From positions 20,769-84,768 of the forward strand of contig CABSMC010000002.1 in the NCBI GenBank assembly GCA_902478715.1: a stretch of 64,000 nt of DNA. Direction: 5' to 3'. Position numbers and translations under genes: made by a program. The notes under the pieces are model-generated. The model was given only the letters and a program-made list of their open reading frames with translations, searched no databases and was not told the origin of the DNA. The number at the start of each line of letters is the position of its first letter. Positions within the stretch are counted from its first letter, which is position 1. Shown one piece after another: positions 1 through 9,224 of the stretch. The DNA is from an uncultured Adlercreutzia sp. (GTDB lineage: Bacteria > Actinomycetota > Coriobacteriia > Coriobacteriales > Eggerthellaceae).

Positions 1-3000
1 TCGGCCACAAAGCCCTCGCCGTCAGTCTTCGGAGCCTTGGCGATCTCGTTGCCGTCGGCATCCACGAACTTCACCGTCACCTTGTGCAACTTGTCATCCT
101 GGCGATCGGACACCGACTTCTTCGTATCGTTATCGTCGGCCTCTACGGGCACGAAGTGCACAACCACCATTTGATCCTCGGTGATGTTGGTGATATTGAC
201 TGAGAAGTTGTTGCCGCTCTTCGAGGGCTCGGTGAATACATTGGCCGTGGCATCGGCACCATTGGTACCAGCTGCATAGGCCTCTTCCACAAACAAGCTG
301 GCCAAGCTGAAGCTTTCGGCAGACTGAGCCGCAGGCTCATCGTCAAACTCGACTACCACGTCGGGCTCAGGCTCAGGCGCTGGCTCGGGCTCGGGCTCGG
401 GAGCAGGCTCGGACGCGCCGGTGTCTTCCGCGCTCGCGGAAGAGTCGGGGTCTGTCGCAGTGCTGCCATCGCCTTCGGCGGTCGAACCCTCATCCGCCGG
501 ATCGACGCCAACAGCATCCTTAGTCGTATCCACCGCGTTCTGGGCATTGTCGGCAACACCTGCCGCCACAGCCTTGTCGGCACCGGTAACAACCTGCGCC
601 TCATCGGCTTCGAGGGCAAGGGCAGCGGTCTCGGCCTCAACCTCGGCCGTCGCCGGAGCTGCTACCTTGCCGACGATCTTCTCGGTGACCGTGCCGCTCT
701 TGTCGATGATGTAGGTGAACATCGTCTCCGCCGAGCCGGGTTCCGCGCTCTCGATGGCCCGCTTATCGGTCACCTCGATAGCGCCGACTCGATAACCGCT
801 CTTGGGTTTTGCCACGATATTGTTGTAGTTGCCGTACAGGCCCACCGTACGTGACTGGGCAATGGTGCCGCCGTCAGTGGCGGCAACAGGCGTCGTTGCC
901 GTCGGGTTGGAGGTAACCACCAACGTCTCCACCTTGTTGACCACCGGCTTGACGTACACCTTGACGTCGGCATCTTCCTTAAGCGTCACCTTGACTTCGG
1001 AATTGGTCTTATCGACCACCGCGTTCTTGTCGCCGGCGACCTCGACCTTATCCACCTCGTAGTACGTATAGTCCTCAGCGTCGTACTGATCGGAATTCTC
1101 AACCTTGTAGGTAACCGTGTGAGTCTGATCCTCGTCGGTCTTCTTGGCCACGAAACCGCCGTCGATCTCGCCAGCACCGCCGATGATCTGGGTGGTCACC
1201 TTGACCCATTCCTCAGGATCGGAGAAGTCCGGCACCACGTAGCCCTCGGGAGGGCTGGTCGGATCGGTCGGTGTCGGGTCGGTGCCCGGCTCATCGCCGC
1301 CCTCGTCGGCCAGCTCGTAGAAGTACACGTCTACCACGTGGTTGGCGTTCTTGCCAAGCCCGTAAGACGAGGCATCCTTTACTTCTTTCGCCTTGCCGGC
1401 CGTATCGAGACCGCCTCGAACAGTCTTGCCGTCAATCTTGATCTCGTAAATCTTGTACTGCGAATCGGCCTTGTTCCACGTAAACTGCCAATCCCGATTC
1501 CGTTCCTCATCGTTTAGATAACTCTTATTGTAAGGGATGGTCTTACTGGCGGTAGTTTGGTACTTGTCATCTCCGCCGTAACGATTAACCGTGATGGTGT
1601 AGTAGCCGTCGGTTTCCTGGCCGCCCACCGTGGGCATCACACTGCTGGCCACGTACACGGCAACCTTATGATCAGCCGCAAGGCCCTTGAAGCTGAAGCT
1701 GTTCCCAGTAACGTCAACTGCCTGGCCATCAACTTCGACCTTCGTCACGCGGCACTTGCCGCACACATCCCACGAAATGGTGGCATCGTCGCCCGCCGTC
1801 ACCGTCTTGGTAGGATCGATAGAGCAGTCACCCGCGCGGTCGCCGCCGTTGCAGCCGTGAATCTCGGTCGTCACGGTGTAAGCCTTGCGGGGCACATCGG
1901 GCTTGGGAGTAGGCGTGGGCGTCGGGTCATCAGGGTCCGTCGGGGTAACGGCATCCTTGGTGAACTCAACCACGACGTTCACGTTGGCCGTCAGGGGGCT
2001 CTCCACCTTGTAGGAGCCTTGCGAAATCAGGTCGTCGCGCACCACGCCATCGACCATCACCTTGGAGACATGGCTGCCATTTGCCGCCTGCCACGTCACC
2101 GTCGGCTGCGTGCCCTCCTTCTGCTTCAGCGCCGGCGAAACCGTGCCCGTTCCAGAACCCTGAGAAGTCACATTCACGTTCAGGTAGCGGTCGTAGTACA
2201 GACTCAGCTCCAGCACGGGACTGCCGGTAACCGTACCTTCAAGCACGTTGTTCGCGCTATCCGGATTGAACCAATAGGCCGCACCCTCGTTGGTGATCTC
2301 CGCCTTCTTGTCCACTTCGGCTACCGAAACCGTCTGCTCGGTCGTTCCTGTATACGTCTTGGTAAGGGAGGTCACTGGGCGATACACCACGTTGCCCTGG
2401 GCGTCCTTCGTACCCGTGTTGTACAGGTAACGCACCGTATAGTTGGTATCATTGCGCGGCGTCCATTTGGCCATAAAGGTATGGTTCGTCTTCTGGAGCA
2501 CATTGCCCTTGCCGTCGGTCGGCGTATCGGCCAACGTGTATTCGCCCGTCTCCTCATTCGTGACGGTCTTCAAGTACCAACCTGCAAAATCGTAACCCGT
2601 ACGCGAGGGCGTGGGGAATTGAGTAAGAGAGGTCGTCGGATAAGCGGTCGTTGTGGAAGTCGGGTAAGCGATGTCGTTCACGCGACTACCACCAGCGGAA
2701 TCAAAGGACACGATGAACTTGTTCGTGTCATACTTCCACATAGCGTACAGCGTCAAATCGTGCGAGGGCATCGCGGGAGCCGCACCGGCCGTAGCCGACG
2801 AGCCCGAAGGCACCTTGATGGCATTGGCGTAATTGTCCATGGGGTTCTTGGTGGTCGACCATCCCTGGAAGATGTAACCGGGCTTGGTGGGAACACCACG
2901 TCCGGTAACCGGGATGTTCAACGTTCCAACGTTAGTTCCGAAGGCAACATCGGCGATCTCCCGAACATTGCCCAGTGCGCCGCCGTTGGCATCGAAGCGC

Positions 3001-5734
3001 ACCTTGTAGTTGCCCACTTCCCACTGAGCAACCAAATAGTAATTGCGCTTGACAACGTTGGCGTCATCGTTGGGGTTGCCATCGGGGTTCTTCAGAACAA
3101 GCGTCGCCGATTGGTCAGCAGGATCAATCAACTGGGACGGCGACGCCGAAGTAGTACCGGCATCTTTGTTCACCAGTTGGGCCGAAGCCGTATCGGAGTC
3201 AGCCTTCACCAGCTTCCAACCCGTGAAGCTGTAACCCTCGCGGGAAACCTGGATGTTCTGATCCTCGATCTTGGTCTGGATGCTGTTGCCCGAAACAACC
3301 TGACGTGTTGTGGAGTTCACCTGACCGCCCGTCGAGCCTTCAATGGAGCCGCCGTTAGCAAGATAGATAAGGTTGGCATATGCCTTGGAATAGCTCGGAC
3401 GAATGACAATCGTGTGGTCGTCGGGAACGGGAACGTCGGTGCCGGGGTTAACCGGATCGCCACCATCACCCGTCACCCAACCAGAGAACTTGTCGTCGGG
3501 ATCCTCCGGATCATCGAGGTCGCCCTCATCAGGAAGCACAATAATGGGCTTTTCGCCAATAACGATGTAGTCGTCAATAGGATTGCCGTCGGGATCTTGC
3601 ACCACAACGCGCGTCGGCTGGAACACCGCCTTTTTACCCACATTGCCGCATTCGTCGCGCACCCACACAACAACCGGCTCCACGTCTACCAGATCATAGT
3701 CGAAAGAGTACTCGTGGACGGGAGCGCCGATGATCTCCCAGTCGTCTTCAGTCGGCGTCGCGTTCACGTCGTTGGTCACCCAATAAGCCGCTACGCCGGA
3801 GCCGCGGTTATCCTCGATGAACGTGATGCCGTCATCGTCGATGCCCATGCCGGTGTCGGTCAGCGTGATAGTGGCCACGTTTTTGGCAGTATTGGCGCCC
3901 TCGATATAGGGCTCCTTCTCATCGAGGAAGACCGTGAGGAAGGTTTGCGATGCCTTGGATTCGTTGCCCTTCTGATCTTTGACAGTCAGTTCGAAAATCC
4001 ATTTTCCCGACGTACTCTTGTTGGTAAAGCTATACGGGGTAATGGCCTTGGGATCGGTTTGCCAGCCACTGTCATAAACCGTCTTGTTCTCCGGGTCGTA
4101 AATCTTACCACGCCACTGAGCAATAGAGCCATCTGCGCCAGCAAGGGTTCCGGGCTTCGACTGATCCACAAAGTAGACCGGAACGCTCTGTCCATCAGCA
4201 AGATGCTTCTGGTGCACCGTCATCAACTGATTGCCCGTCTCGTTGTTAATGAGGTAGAAGTTCGCCAGCGGCAGCTCAGACTGAATAGGTGCCTGGTTGA
4301 ACTTCTTACCTTCGACGTGGTTTTTGTAAATGTACTGGGCCATCTGGGTAACATAGTCATCTTCCATGGCGATAAGGCCATTGTCAGCACCCAGACCCTG
4401 ATGGGTGACGTTGCCCGCATTGTCTTTGATGGTGTCAGTAACGATGTTGCCGTCTTGAGCGTTCGAGATATAGAAGATCTCGTTCTCGTTCATGCGGTTG
4501 ATGCCGTCCTGATAGGAAGGGCTTTCCTCATCGGGAATATTGGGGTCGTTAGAGCTGCCCACCAGATTGATGAAGTACTTCTGCTCGGCACCTTGGTAAT
4601 ACTGAGTAGTCTTCAGGGCATCGAAAGCAGAAGCCTCGTAGCTCATTTCAAGATCGGTATACACAATAGCCGAGAAGGCGCTGCAGCCGTGGGATGAGTA
4701 GCCAACCCACGGGCCGAAGCCGTTAAGTGTCTCGCCACTGTAGAATTGCGGGAGCGACACGTTCCGAAGTGCGGTATGAAGTTCAGACAAATTGCCGGAA
4801 GCATCATAAGACTGCGTCTGCACCGTCACCGAATCTTGCTTCAGTTCTACCGTAAGGCGAAGCTTCTTTTGTGCCCCCAAGCTTACGCTTGCGGCTGAAT
4901 TTGCTACATTACTTCCACCCGTGAAAGCGTCGGTTAGAGAGTCAGCCGCCACGCCGTTGATCTTCTTAATCACCATATTGCCAGTGCCGCCGGCAGCATC
5001 GGATGCCGAGAAATACAGGAGGTACCCGTACACCTTGCCGCCAATGAGAGCGGTGTTCATGAAGAAGCCGAAACCAGTCAGAGTATGCGTGTTGATGACA
5101 TTGGCATCAATGTTGAAGCTGAACGAGCGAGTCGAGCTGCTTGTGGCTGGGTAAATCATCCAGTCGGAATAGGCTGGGTTACCGTAGCCCGCAAAAGCCA
5201 TGTTGGTCGAGTTGTTCTCGCCAGACTGATACACATAAACGTGATTGTTGAACGTAAGACACGAGGTGTTGGTGAATTTGTTCGTCGTCTTGTTAACGTA
5301 GTCTGCGATATTGTAATTACCCACCGTCATCGAGGAAGCACTCGCTTGGCGGAATGGCTGCTTGAGCTTTTGGTCTGCCGAAAGGTTAAGCGCATTGTAT
5401 GATGCCTGATCTTTGTAATGGCTGTACACATACCAACCATCAAGATTGCTCGTGTCGATAGACACAGCCGTGTTGGTAATACGGAAGGCCGAAGGATCCA
5501 TGCCTTGGTCGATGAGCTTCTGCGTAAGCTCTTCCTTAAAGTCCAGGAACGTTCCCGGATAGTCGGAGGGCACGCTTACCGCGATGTCCACCTTCGGGGT
5601 GGGGTTGGCGCCGACGTCGACGGCGTGAGCCTGGCTAGCGCCAAGCGTCAGAGAGGAGAACCCCCCCCCAGGACAAGAAGCACGCTTAGGAAACAAGCGA
5701 GAACGCCCTTGCCCTTTCTTTTCGCAATGTGCAT
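1..5734 (-). CDS. Giant secreted repeat protein, out of frame at a poly-G tract, 3' end outside window
   Basis: The start ATG at 5734 opens a signal peptide (MHIAKRKGKG, then a hydrophobic core). After 22 codons a run of nine G shifts translation to a stop at 5648-5650. With ten (or seven) G the frame continues through a consensus AHA cleavage site and stays open to base 1, giving at least about 1,900 residues. The downstream frame reads as real protein: an N-terminal secreted region, Ig/Big-like segments, InlB B-type repeats (FDANGG...GYIFQGW near 2860-3010 and FDSAGG...GYDFAGWY near 2570-2720), PTPTPTPKP-type linkers near 1900, an acidic Pro/Glu linker near 360-410, and VTVKFVDADGNE close to the window edge. 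The architecture suggests a cell-surface adhesin; function is inferred. No sorting motif can be seen because the C-terminus is missing. Either the gene is in a phase-OFF state or the homopolymer was miscounted. Confidence 0.85.
5661..5669 (-). repeat. Poly-G (9) tract inside the signal-peptide codons
   Basis: Nine C on the plus strand, hence nine G in the coding strand, fall directly after codon 21 of the giant surface protein. One added base restores the frame through the signal-peptidase site. Homopolymeric G tracts of this length inside the first codons are the classic substrate of slipped-strand phase variation. Confidence 0.8.
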
Positions 5735-5781
5735 TTTCTACCACCAATCCTCAAGACTGTTGATACACGACTGACCGACTA

Positions 5782-5810
5782 ATAATTCGCCTTTTATTTC
5801 AAAATGTCAA
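5782..5810 (-). promoter_or_regulatory. Candidate sigma-70 promoter of the giant surface protein
   Basis: On the minus strand a perfect TTGACA (5810-5805) is followed by a 17-base spacer and AATTAT (5787-5782, 4 of 6 matches to TATAAT), about 50 bases before the ATG. The promoter looks intact, so the frame, not transcription, appears to be the switch. Confidence 0.55.
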
Positions 5811-5887
5811 CAGAATGGCTTATGAATGGCAACTTTTGATAGGGCATCGTGTCAACATGACAGGGTATCGACAGCCGAAAAAGCAGA

Positions 5888-6045
5888 TTAAGCGCCCAGT
5901 GCACGCAGAGGAATGACGTAGATTCCCTCTTCAGCTTGGTAAGCGTACTCGCCCGTACCCGTCAGAACCGCCGCGAATTCGGGCGGTCGGGTGCGAGCAT
6001 GGGGGTTGCGCATCACCTTCTCGCGCACGCGCTTCACCGGGCGTT
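5888..6045 (-). pseudogene. 3'-end relic of a DUF4143-type ATPase gene
   Basis: The minus strand encodes a tail ending in VLTGTGEYAYQAEEGIYVIP and then LRALGA-stop (stop at 5888-5890). It matches the conserved C-terminus of the intact ATPases in this window (VLTGQQAAYRRPDGVYVVP at 53.5 kb). No P-loop or upstream domain remains; sequence further upstream turns directly into 23-bp repeats. This is the remnant of a locus that lost nearly all of its coding region. Confidence 0.65.
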
Positions 6046-6054
6046 TCTGGCAGC

Positions 6055-6100
6055 CACTTTGTAAAATCCGAAGATCTCACTTTGCATTTTCCGGATTTTG
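6055..6100 (-). repeat. 23-bp direct repeats upstream of the ATPase relic
   Basis: CACTTTG recurs at 6055 and 6078, exactly 23 bases apart, each followed by a variant of an (A/T)-rich TCCG motif. The spacing equals that of the repeats preceding both intact DUF4143 ATPases here, and the position (upstream of the relic tail) matches too. Confidence 0.55.
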
Positions 6101-6116
6101 CTTCGAGCGGGACGCG

Positions 6117-7421
6117 TCAAATACCCAGGGTGTCCAGCGTGGCAACCTGCACGCCATCATCACGCTTGGTCGCTATACCACCCACACCTACAACAACAAG
6201 CAAGGCACTGGGGGACCGATAGCCTGCGCGTTCCAGTTTGTCTTTCACGGCAAGAAGGTTCTTTGCGGCCGCATCCACCTGGGAGGCACCAAGCTTGATT
6301 TCAACGGGCACCCAGGAGCCATCGGCCGCTTCCAGAACGAGATCCGCCTCGAGGTCTTTATCGTCGTGGTAGTGCCTGACCTGGGTCCCCATTGCTCCAG
6401 CATAGGCAATGAGGTCGTGAGCCACTAGCGACTCGAACAGAAAGCCGAGCGTCTCAAGATCCTGGATCAGGGCCTCAACGGACACCCCCAGCGAGGCGGC
6501 TGCCAGGGACGGGTCAGCGAGGTGCCTTTTGACGGCCGATCTAATACGGACGGATGACCGTACGGAAGGTGCCCAGGGAAGAATGTCTTGAACAAAGTAG
6601 AGGCGCCGCAGGGCGTCCAGATACTCGTTGAGCGTGGGCGCCGTCAGCGCCTCCTCTGTAGCCCCAGGATCCCTTGCGTCCCTCATTAGTGTTTTGTTGC
6701 TCGCCAGCGTGGACTCATTGCGCGCAAGGGAGGCAATGAGCTTCCTTACCTTGTCCTTGTCGCGCTCGACGCCATCAACCTCGTGAATGTCTTCCTCGAT
6801 GACGGCCTGAAGGTAGCCTCTCGCAATACGCGCGGCCGCATCCGGAGGCAAGTCAATCGCGGCGGGCCAACCACCTTTGACAACGAGCGAGGCCACATCC
6901 TTCAGCGACAGCCCCGAAACCCCCTTCCCGACCTCCCCCTTGAAAAGGCCGCGAACCGACACAGCGCCCGAGGATCGCCCCATCTCCTGCTGAGTCATGG
7001 TGCCCATGGGAATGCGCGCCATACGACCAGCGCCGCTGTGTTTCGGCTGCTCCTTACCGGACGTCTTGCGCTTTTTCGGCGAAGAGGAGCCCGTCAGTAT
7101 GAACTGGCCGCGATCGGGTGCCTTGTCGCACTCGTAGCGGACGGCGTCCCAGAGCTTCGGGACGTCCTGCCACTCGTCAATCAGACGCGGCCGCGGCCCT
7201 TCGAGAGCCAGCGCCGGGTCGAGCTCCGCAATGCGACGGGCTTGAAAATCATTATGGGGATCGGCCATGCTCGTTTCCGAAAGAGCATGACTTTTCGCGG
7301 TCGTGGTCTTGCCGCACCACTTGGGGCCCTCGATGACAACAGCACCGAAAACCTTCATGAGCTCACTGATCTCCTCATCTGCAATGCGAGGAATATAGTT
7401 GGCTATTTCCAAAGTTTTCAC
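6117..7421 (-). CDS. AAA_14/DUF4143 family ATPase
   Basis: A 434-residue protein starting at GTG 7421, with GGAGG at 7426-7430. Near residue 31 is the Walker A GPKWCGKTT typical of the AAA_14 (PF13173) family, then a Walker-B-like RLIDEWQDVP, a sensor-like FILTGSSSP, and a C-terminal DUF4143 nuclease-like half with RHYHDDKDLEADLVLE and VPVEIKLG (a D-E-x-K arrangement). The cellular role of this family is not settled; members are widespread, often multicopy, and have been suggested to act in mobility, regulation or defence. The gene stands alone with its own iteron-like promoter region (7440-7523). It is related to, but clearly diverged from, the copy at 53517-54797. Confidence 0.85.
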   Translation of the reverse strand: MKTLEIANYIPRIADEEISELMKVFGAVVIEGPKWCGKTTTAKSHALSETSMADPHNDFQARRIAELDPALALEGPRPRLIDEWQDVPKLWDAVRYECDKAPDRGQFILTGSSSPKKRKTSGKEQPKHSGAGRMARIPMGTMTQQEMGRSSGAVSVRGLFKGEVGKGVSGLSLKDVASLVVKGGWPAAIDLPPDAAARIARGYLQAVIEEDIHEVDGVERDKDKVRKLIASLARNESTLASNKTLMRDARDPGATEEALTAPTLNEYLDALRRLYFVQDILPWAPSVRSSVRIRSAVKRHLADPSLAAASLGVSVEALIQDLETLGFLFESLVAHDLIAYAGAMGTQVRHYHDDKDLEADLVLEAADGSWVPVEIKLGASQVDAAAKNLLAVKDKLERAGYRSPSALLVVVGVGGIATKRDDGVQVATLDTLGI

Positions 7422-7439
7422 GATGCCTCCGATCAGGCT

Positions 7440-7523
7440 ATTTTAACTTTTTCGACGATTTCATTTTAACATTTTCGACAACTTCATTTTAACTTTTTCG
7501 ATGGTTTCATTTTAACTTTTTCG
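7440..7523 (-). repeat. Four 23-bp tandem repeats upstream of the DUF4143 ATPase
   Basis: A 15-base core (plus strand ATTTTAACTTTTTCG, one copy with a single change) starts at 7440, 7463, 7486 and 7509, exactly 23 bases apart. The array ends 19 bases upstream of the GTG start and would overlap its promoter, so it looks like a protein-binding array with about two helical turns per unit. Confidence 0.85.
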
Positions 7524-7570
7524 CAAGCCGGGAGCAGCAGGGAGCACAGCGCGCGGCGGAAAAGCAACAA

Positions 7571-7688
7571 GTGGCAAAAACAGGTTCCCGGCGAAGGAAT
7601 TTCGGGGGTGCGCGCGGTACCAAACTAGCCGTTTTGCCAGAAGGTGGGGGTGCGGGAGGGCGCGCGGTACCAACCCTGTCGTTTTGCC
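7571..7688. repeat. Spacer repeat cluster: two direct copies and one inverted copy of about 28 bp
   Basis: Two copies starting CGCGCGGTACCAA and ending GTTTTGCC lie at 7611-7638 and 7661-7688; a related inverted copy is at about 7571-7595. They fill the spacer between the ATPase locus and fhaA. No gene is visible here. Confidence 0.6.
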
Positions 7689-7904
7689 CAAACTCTGGCG
7701 CATTATTTCCGCGGCCGGGCCATCCGGCAAGACCAATCGAACAAAATTGTCACTGTGGCAATTAAGTAAAATGGTTGGTCGATGAGGTGCGTGCATAGGT
7801 TTTATGGCAAAATAAGCTGCTGTGCTACTGAACGCTGCACTGAAAGCGCAGCGCAACCACACAAGAAGAACGCAGCTTAAACACGCAAGAACAAGGAGAA
7901 GCAC

Positions 7905-8774
7905 ATGGGACTCCTCTCAAAATTCGAGGGCAAGATGGAAGACACCGTGGAAGGCGCTGCCGATCGCATGGGCGCGGCCCCGTTGTCTCCCGTGCAGATT
8001 GCCAAGAAGGCCGAGAAGCAGATGCGCCGCGAGAAGATGGTCGGCGCAGGCAAGCAGTACGCTCCCACGCTTTATACCGTGCTCGTCAACGCCGACGATG
8101 ACCGCCGCCTTCTGGGCTACTACCCCACCCTGGCTGGCGAGACCGAAACCTACCTTTCCGCCAAAGCCGCCGAGCAGGGCCTCGTCATGGACGGCCAGCC
8201 CCTCGTGCGCTTCATCGTGGACGACGACCTGCGCCACGGCAAGTTCGACGTTATTGCCGAAATGGTGGCCTCCCCCCTAGTTGAGCAGCTGCGTCAGGAA
8301 GAGTACGCCCGCTACGGCATCCGTCCCGGCGGCGGTCCGGCCCGCGCGGCCGCCCCGCAAGCGGGCTACGGCTACCAGCAGCCCGCTCCCGCTCCGGCGC
8401 CAGCACCCGCACCCGCCGGCGGCTACGACTACCAGGCCGCGCCCGTCGACGAGTACGTGGAAGACGACTACTACGAGGACGACGAGCCTCGCCAAGCCTA
8501 TATCTATGACATCACCAACGACCGCGCCTTCACGCTGCCCGGCCAGGCCGAGACCATCGGGCGCGAGTCGAAGAACGACATCGTCATCCCCGACATCAAC
8601 GTCTCGCGCGTACACGCGGAAATCCGCCAGGACGAGTCCGGCGCCTGGATTCTCACCGACCTCGGCTCCACCAACGGCACCTTCGTGAACGGGCGCCAGA
8701 TCAAATCCACCGCGTTGCACGACGCCGACCGCATCATCGTGGGCACCACCAACCTCGAGTTCCAGCTCATCTAG
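7905..8774 (+). CDS. fhaA: FhaA-like protein (DUF3662 + FHA domain)
   Basis: A 289-residue protein; ATG 7905 is preceded by AAGGAG at 7893. Residues about 1-135 form the FhaA N-terminal DUF3662 domain (LSPVQIAKKAEKQMRREKMV near residue 27). An Ala/Pro/Tyr linker follows, then an FHA domain at about 199-289 with the phosphothreonine-binding core IGRESKNDIVI, SRVHAEI and GSTNGTFVNG. FHA modules read Ser/Thr-kinase signals; in Actinobacteria FhaA binds phosphorylated partners of cell-wall synthesis. It is the first gene of a contiguous run with fhaB, the phosphatase, the SEDS-PBP fusion and the PASTA kinase, which supports a role in envelope growth control. Confidence 0.92.
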   Translation: MGLLSKFEGKMEDTVEGAADRMGAAPLSPVQIAKKAEKQMRREKMVGAGKQYAPTLYTVLVNADDDRRLLGYYPTLAGETETYLSAKAAEQGLVMDGQPLVRFIVDDDLRHGKFDVIAEMVASPLVEQLRQEEYARYGIRPGGGPARAAAPQAGYGYQQPAPAPAPAPAPAGGYDYQAAPVDEYVEDDYYEDDEPRQAYIYDITNDRAFTLPGQAETIGRESKNDIVIPDINVSRVHAEIRQDESGAWILTDLGSTNGTFVNGRQIKSTALHDADRIIVGTTNLEFQLI

Positions 8775-8810
8775 CCCGCCCGCACCTTAGCGAGCCAAAG
8801 GAGGCTATCG

Positions 8811-9224
8811 GTGATCGATCTCGTTCTGCTCATCGCGCGCCTGTTGTTCGTGGCGCTGCTCTATTTGTTTCTGTTCGCCATCATGCGCACCGGCATCGGC
8901 ATGGTCAAAGGTTCCCGCAAGAAGGAACGCGGCTGGACGGTGTCGGTGGAACGCGGCCCCAAAGAGCTGCGCGGCGTCTCCATCGCCGTGCACGGGCCCG
9001 TCATCGTGGGCCGCTCGCCCGGGGCCGACATCGTCATCGGCGCCGGCTACGTGTCCGGCCGTCATGCCCGCTTCCAGCTGATGGGCCAGAACCTCTTCGT
9101 GGAAGATTTGGGTTCGAAGAACGGCACCGCCGTGAACGGACGCCCCGTCCATGACCCGGTAGCCCTGCGCAACAAGGACCTCGTCACCATCGGCGACGTC
9201 GACATCCGCGTGAGGAACCAATAA
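8811..9224 (+). CDS. fhaB: FhaB-like membrane-anchored FHA protein
   Basis: A 137-residue protein starting at GTG 8811, with AAAGGAGG upstream. Residues about 2-24 form a single N-terminal transmembrane segment (LVLLIARLLFVALLYLFLF), followed by a basic stretch and an FHA domain (about 50-135) carrying VGRSPGADIVIG, SGRHARF and GSKNGTAVNG. The layout matches FhaB/FipA, the kinase substrate and FtsZ-linked adaptor of Actinobacteria. Its stop codon overlaps the next start (TAATG), so the phosphatase is translationally coupled. Confidence 0.92.
   Translation: MIDLVLLIARLLFVALLYLFLFAIMRTGIGMVKGSRKKERGWTVSVERGPKELRGVSIAVHGPVIVGRSPGADIVIGAGYVSGRHARFQLMGQNLFVEDLGSKNGTAVNGRPVHDPVALRNKDLVTIGDVDIRVRNQ

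Noticed and set aside
1557..4697. A 1,046-codon open frame on the plus strand
   Set aside because: It lies antisense to the giant surface protein. Its sequence is rich in His/Arg/Val with no domain, while the minus strand reads as InlB/Ig repeats continuously across the same region.
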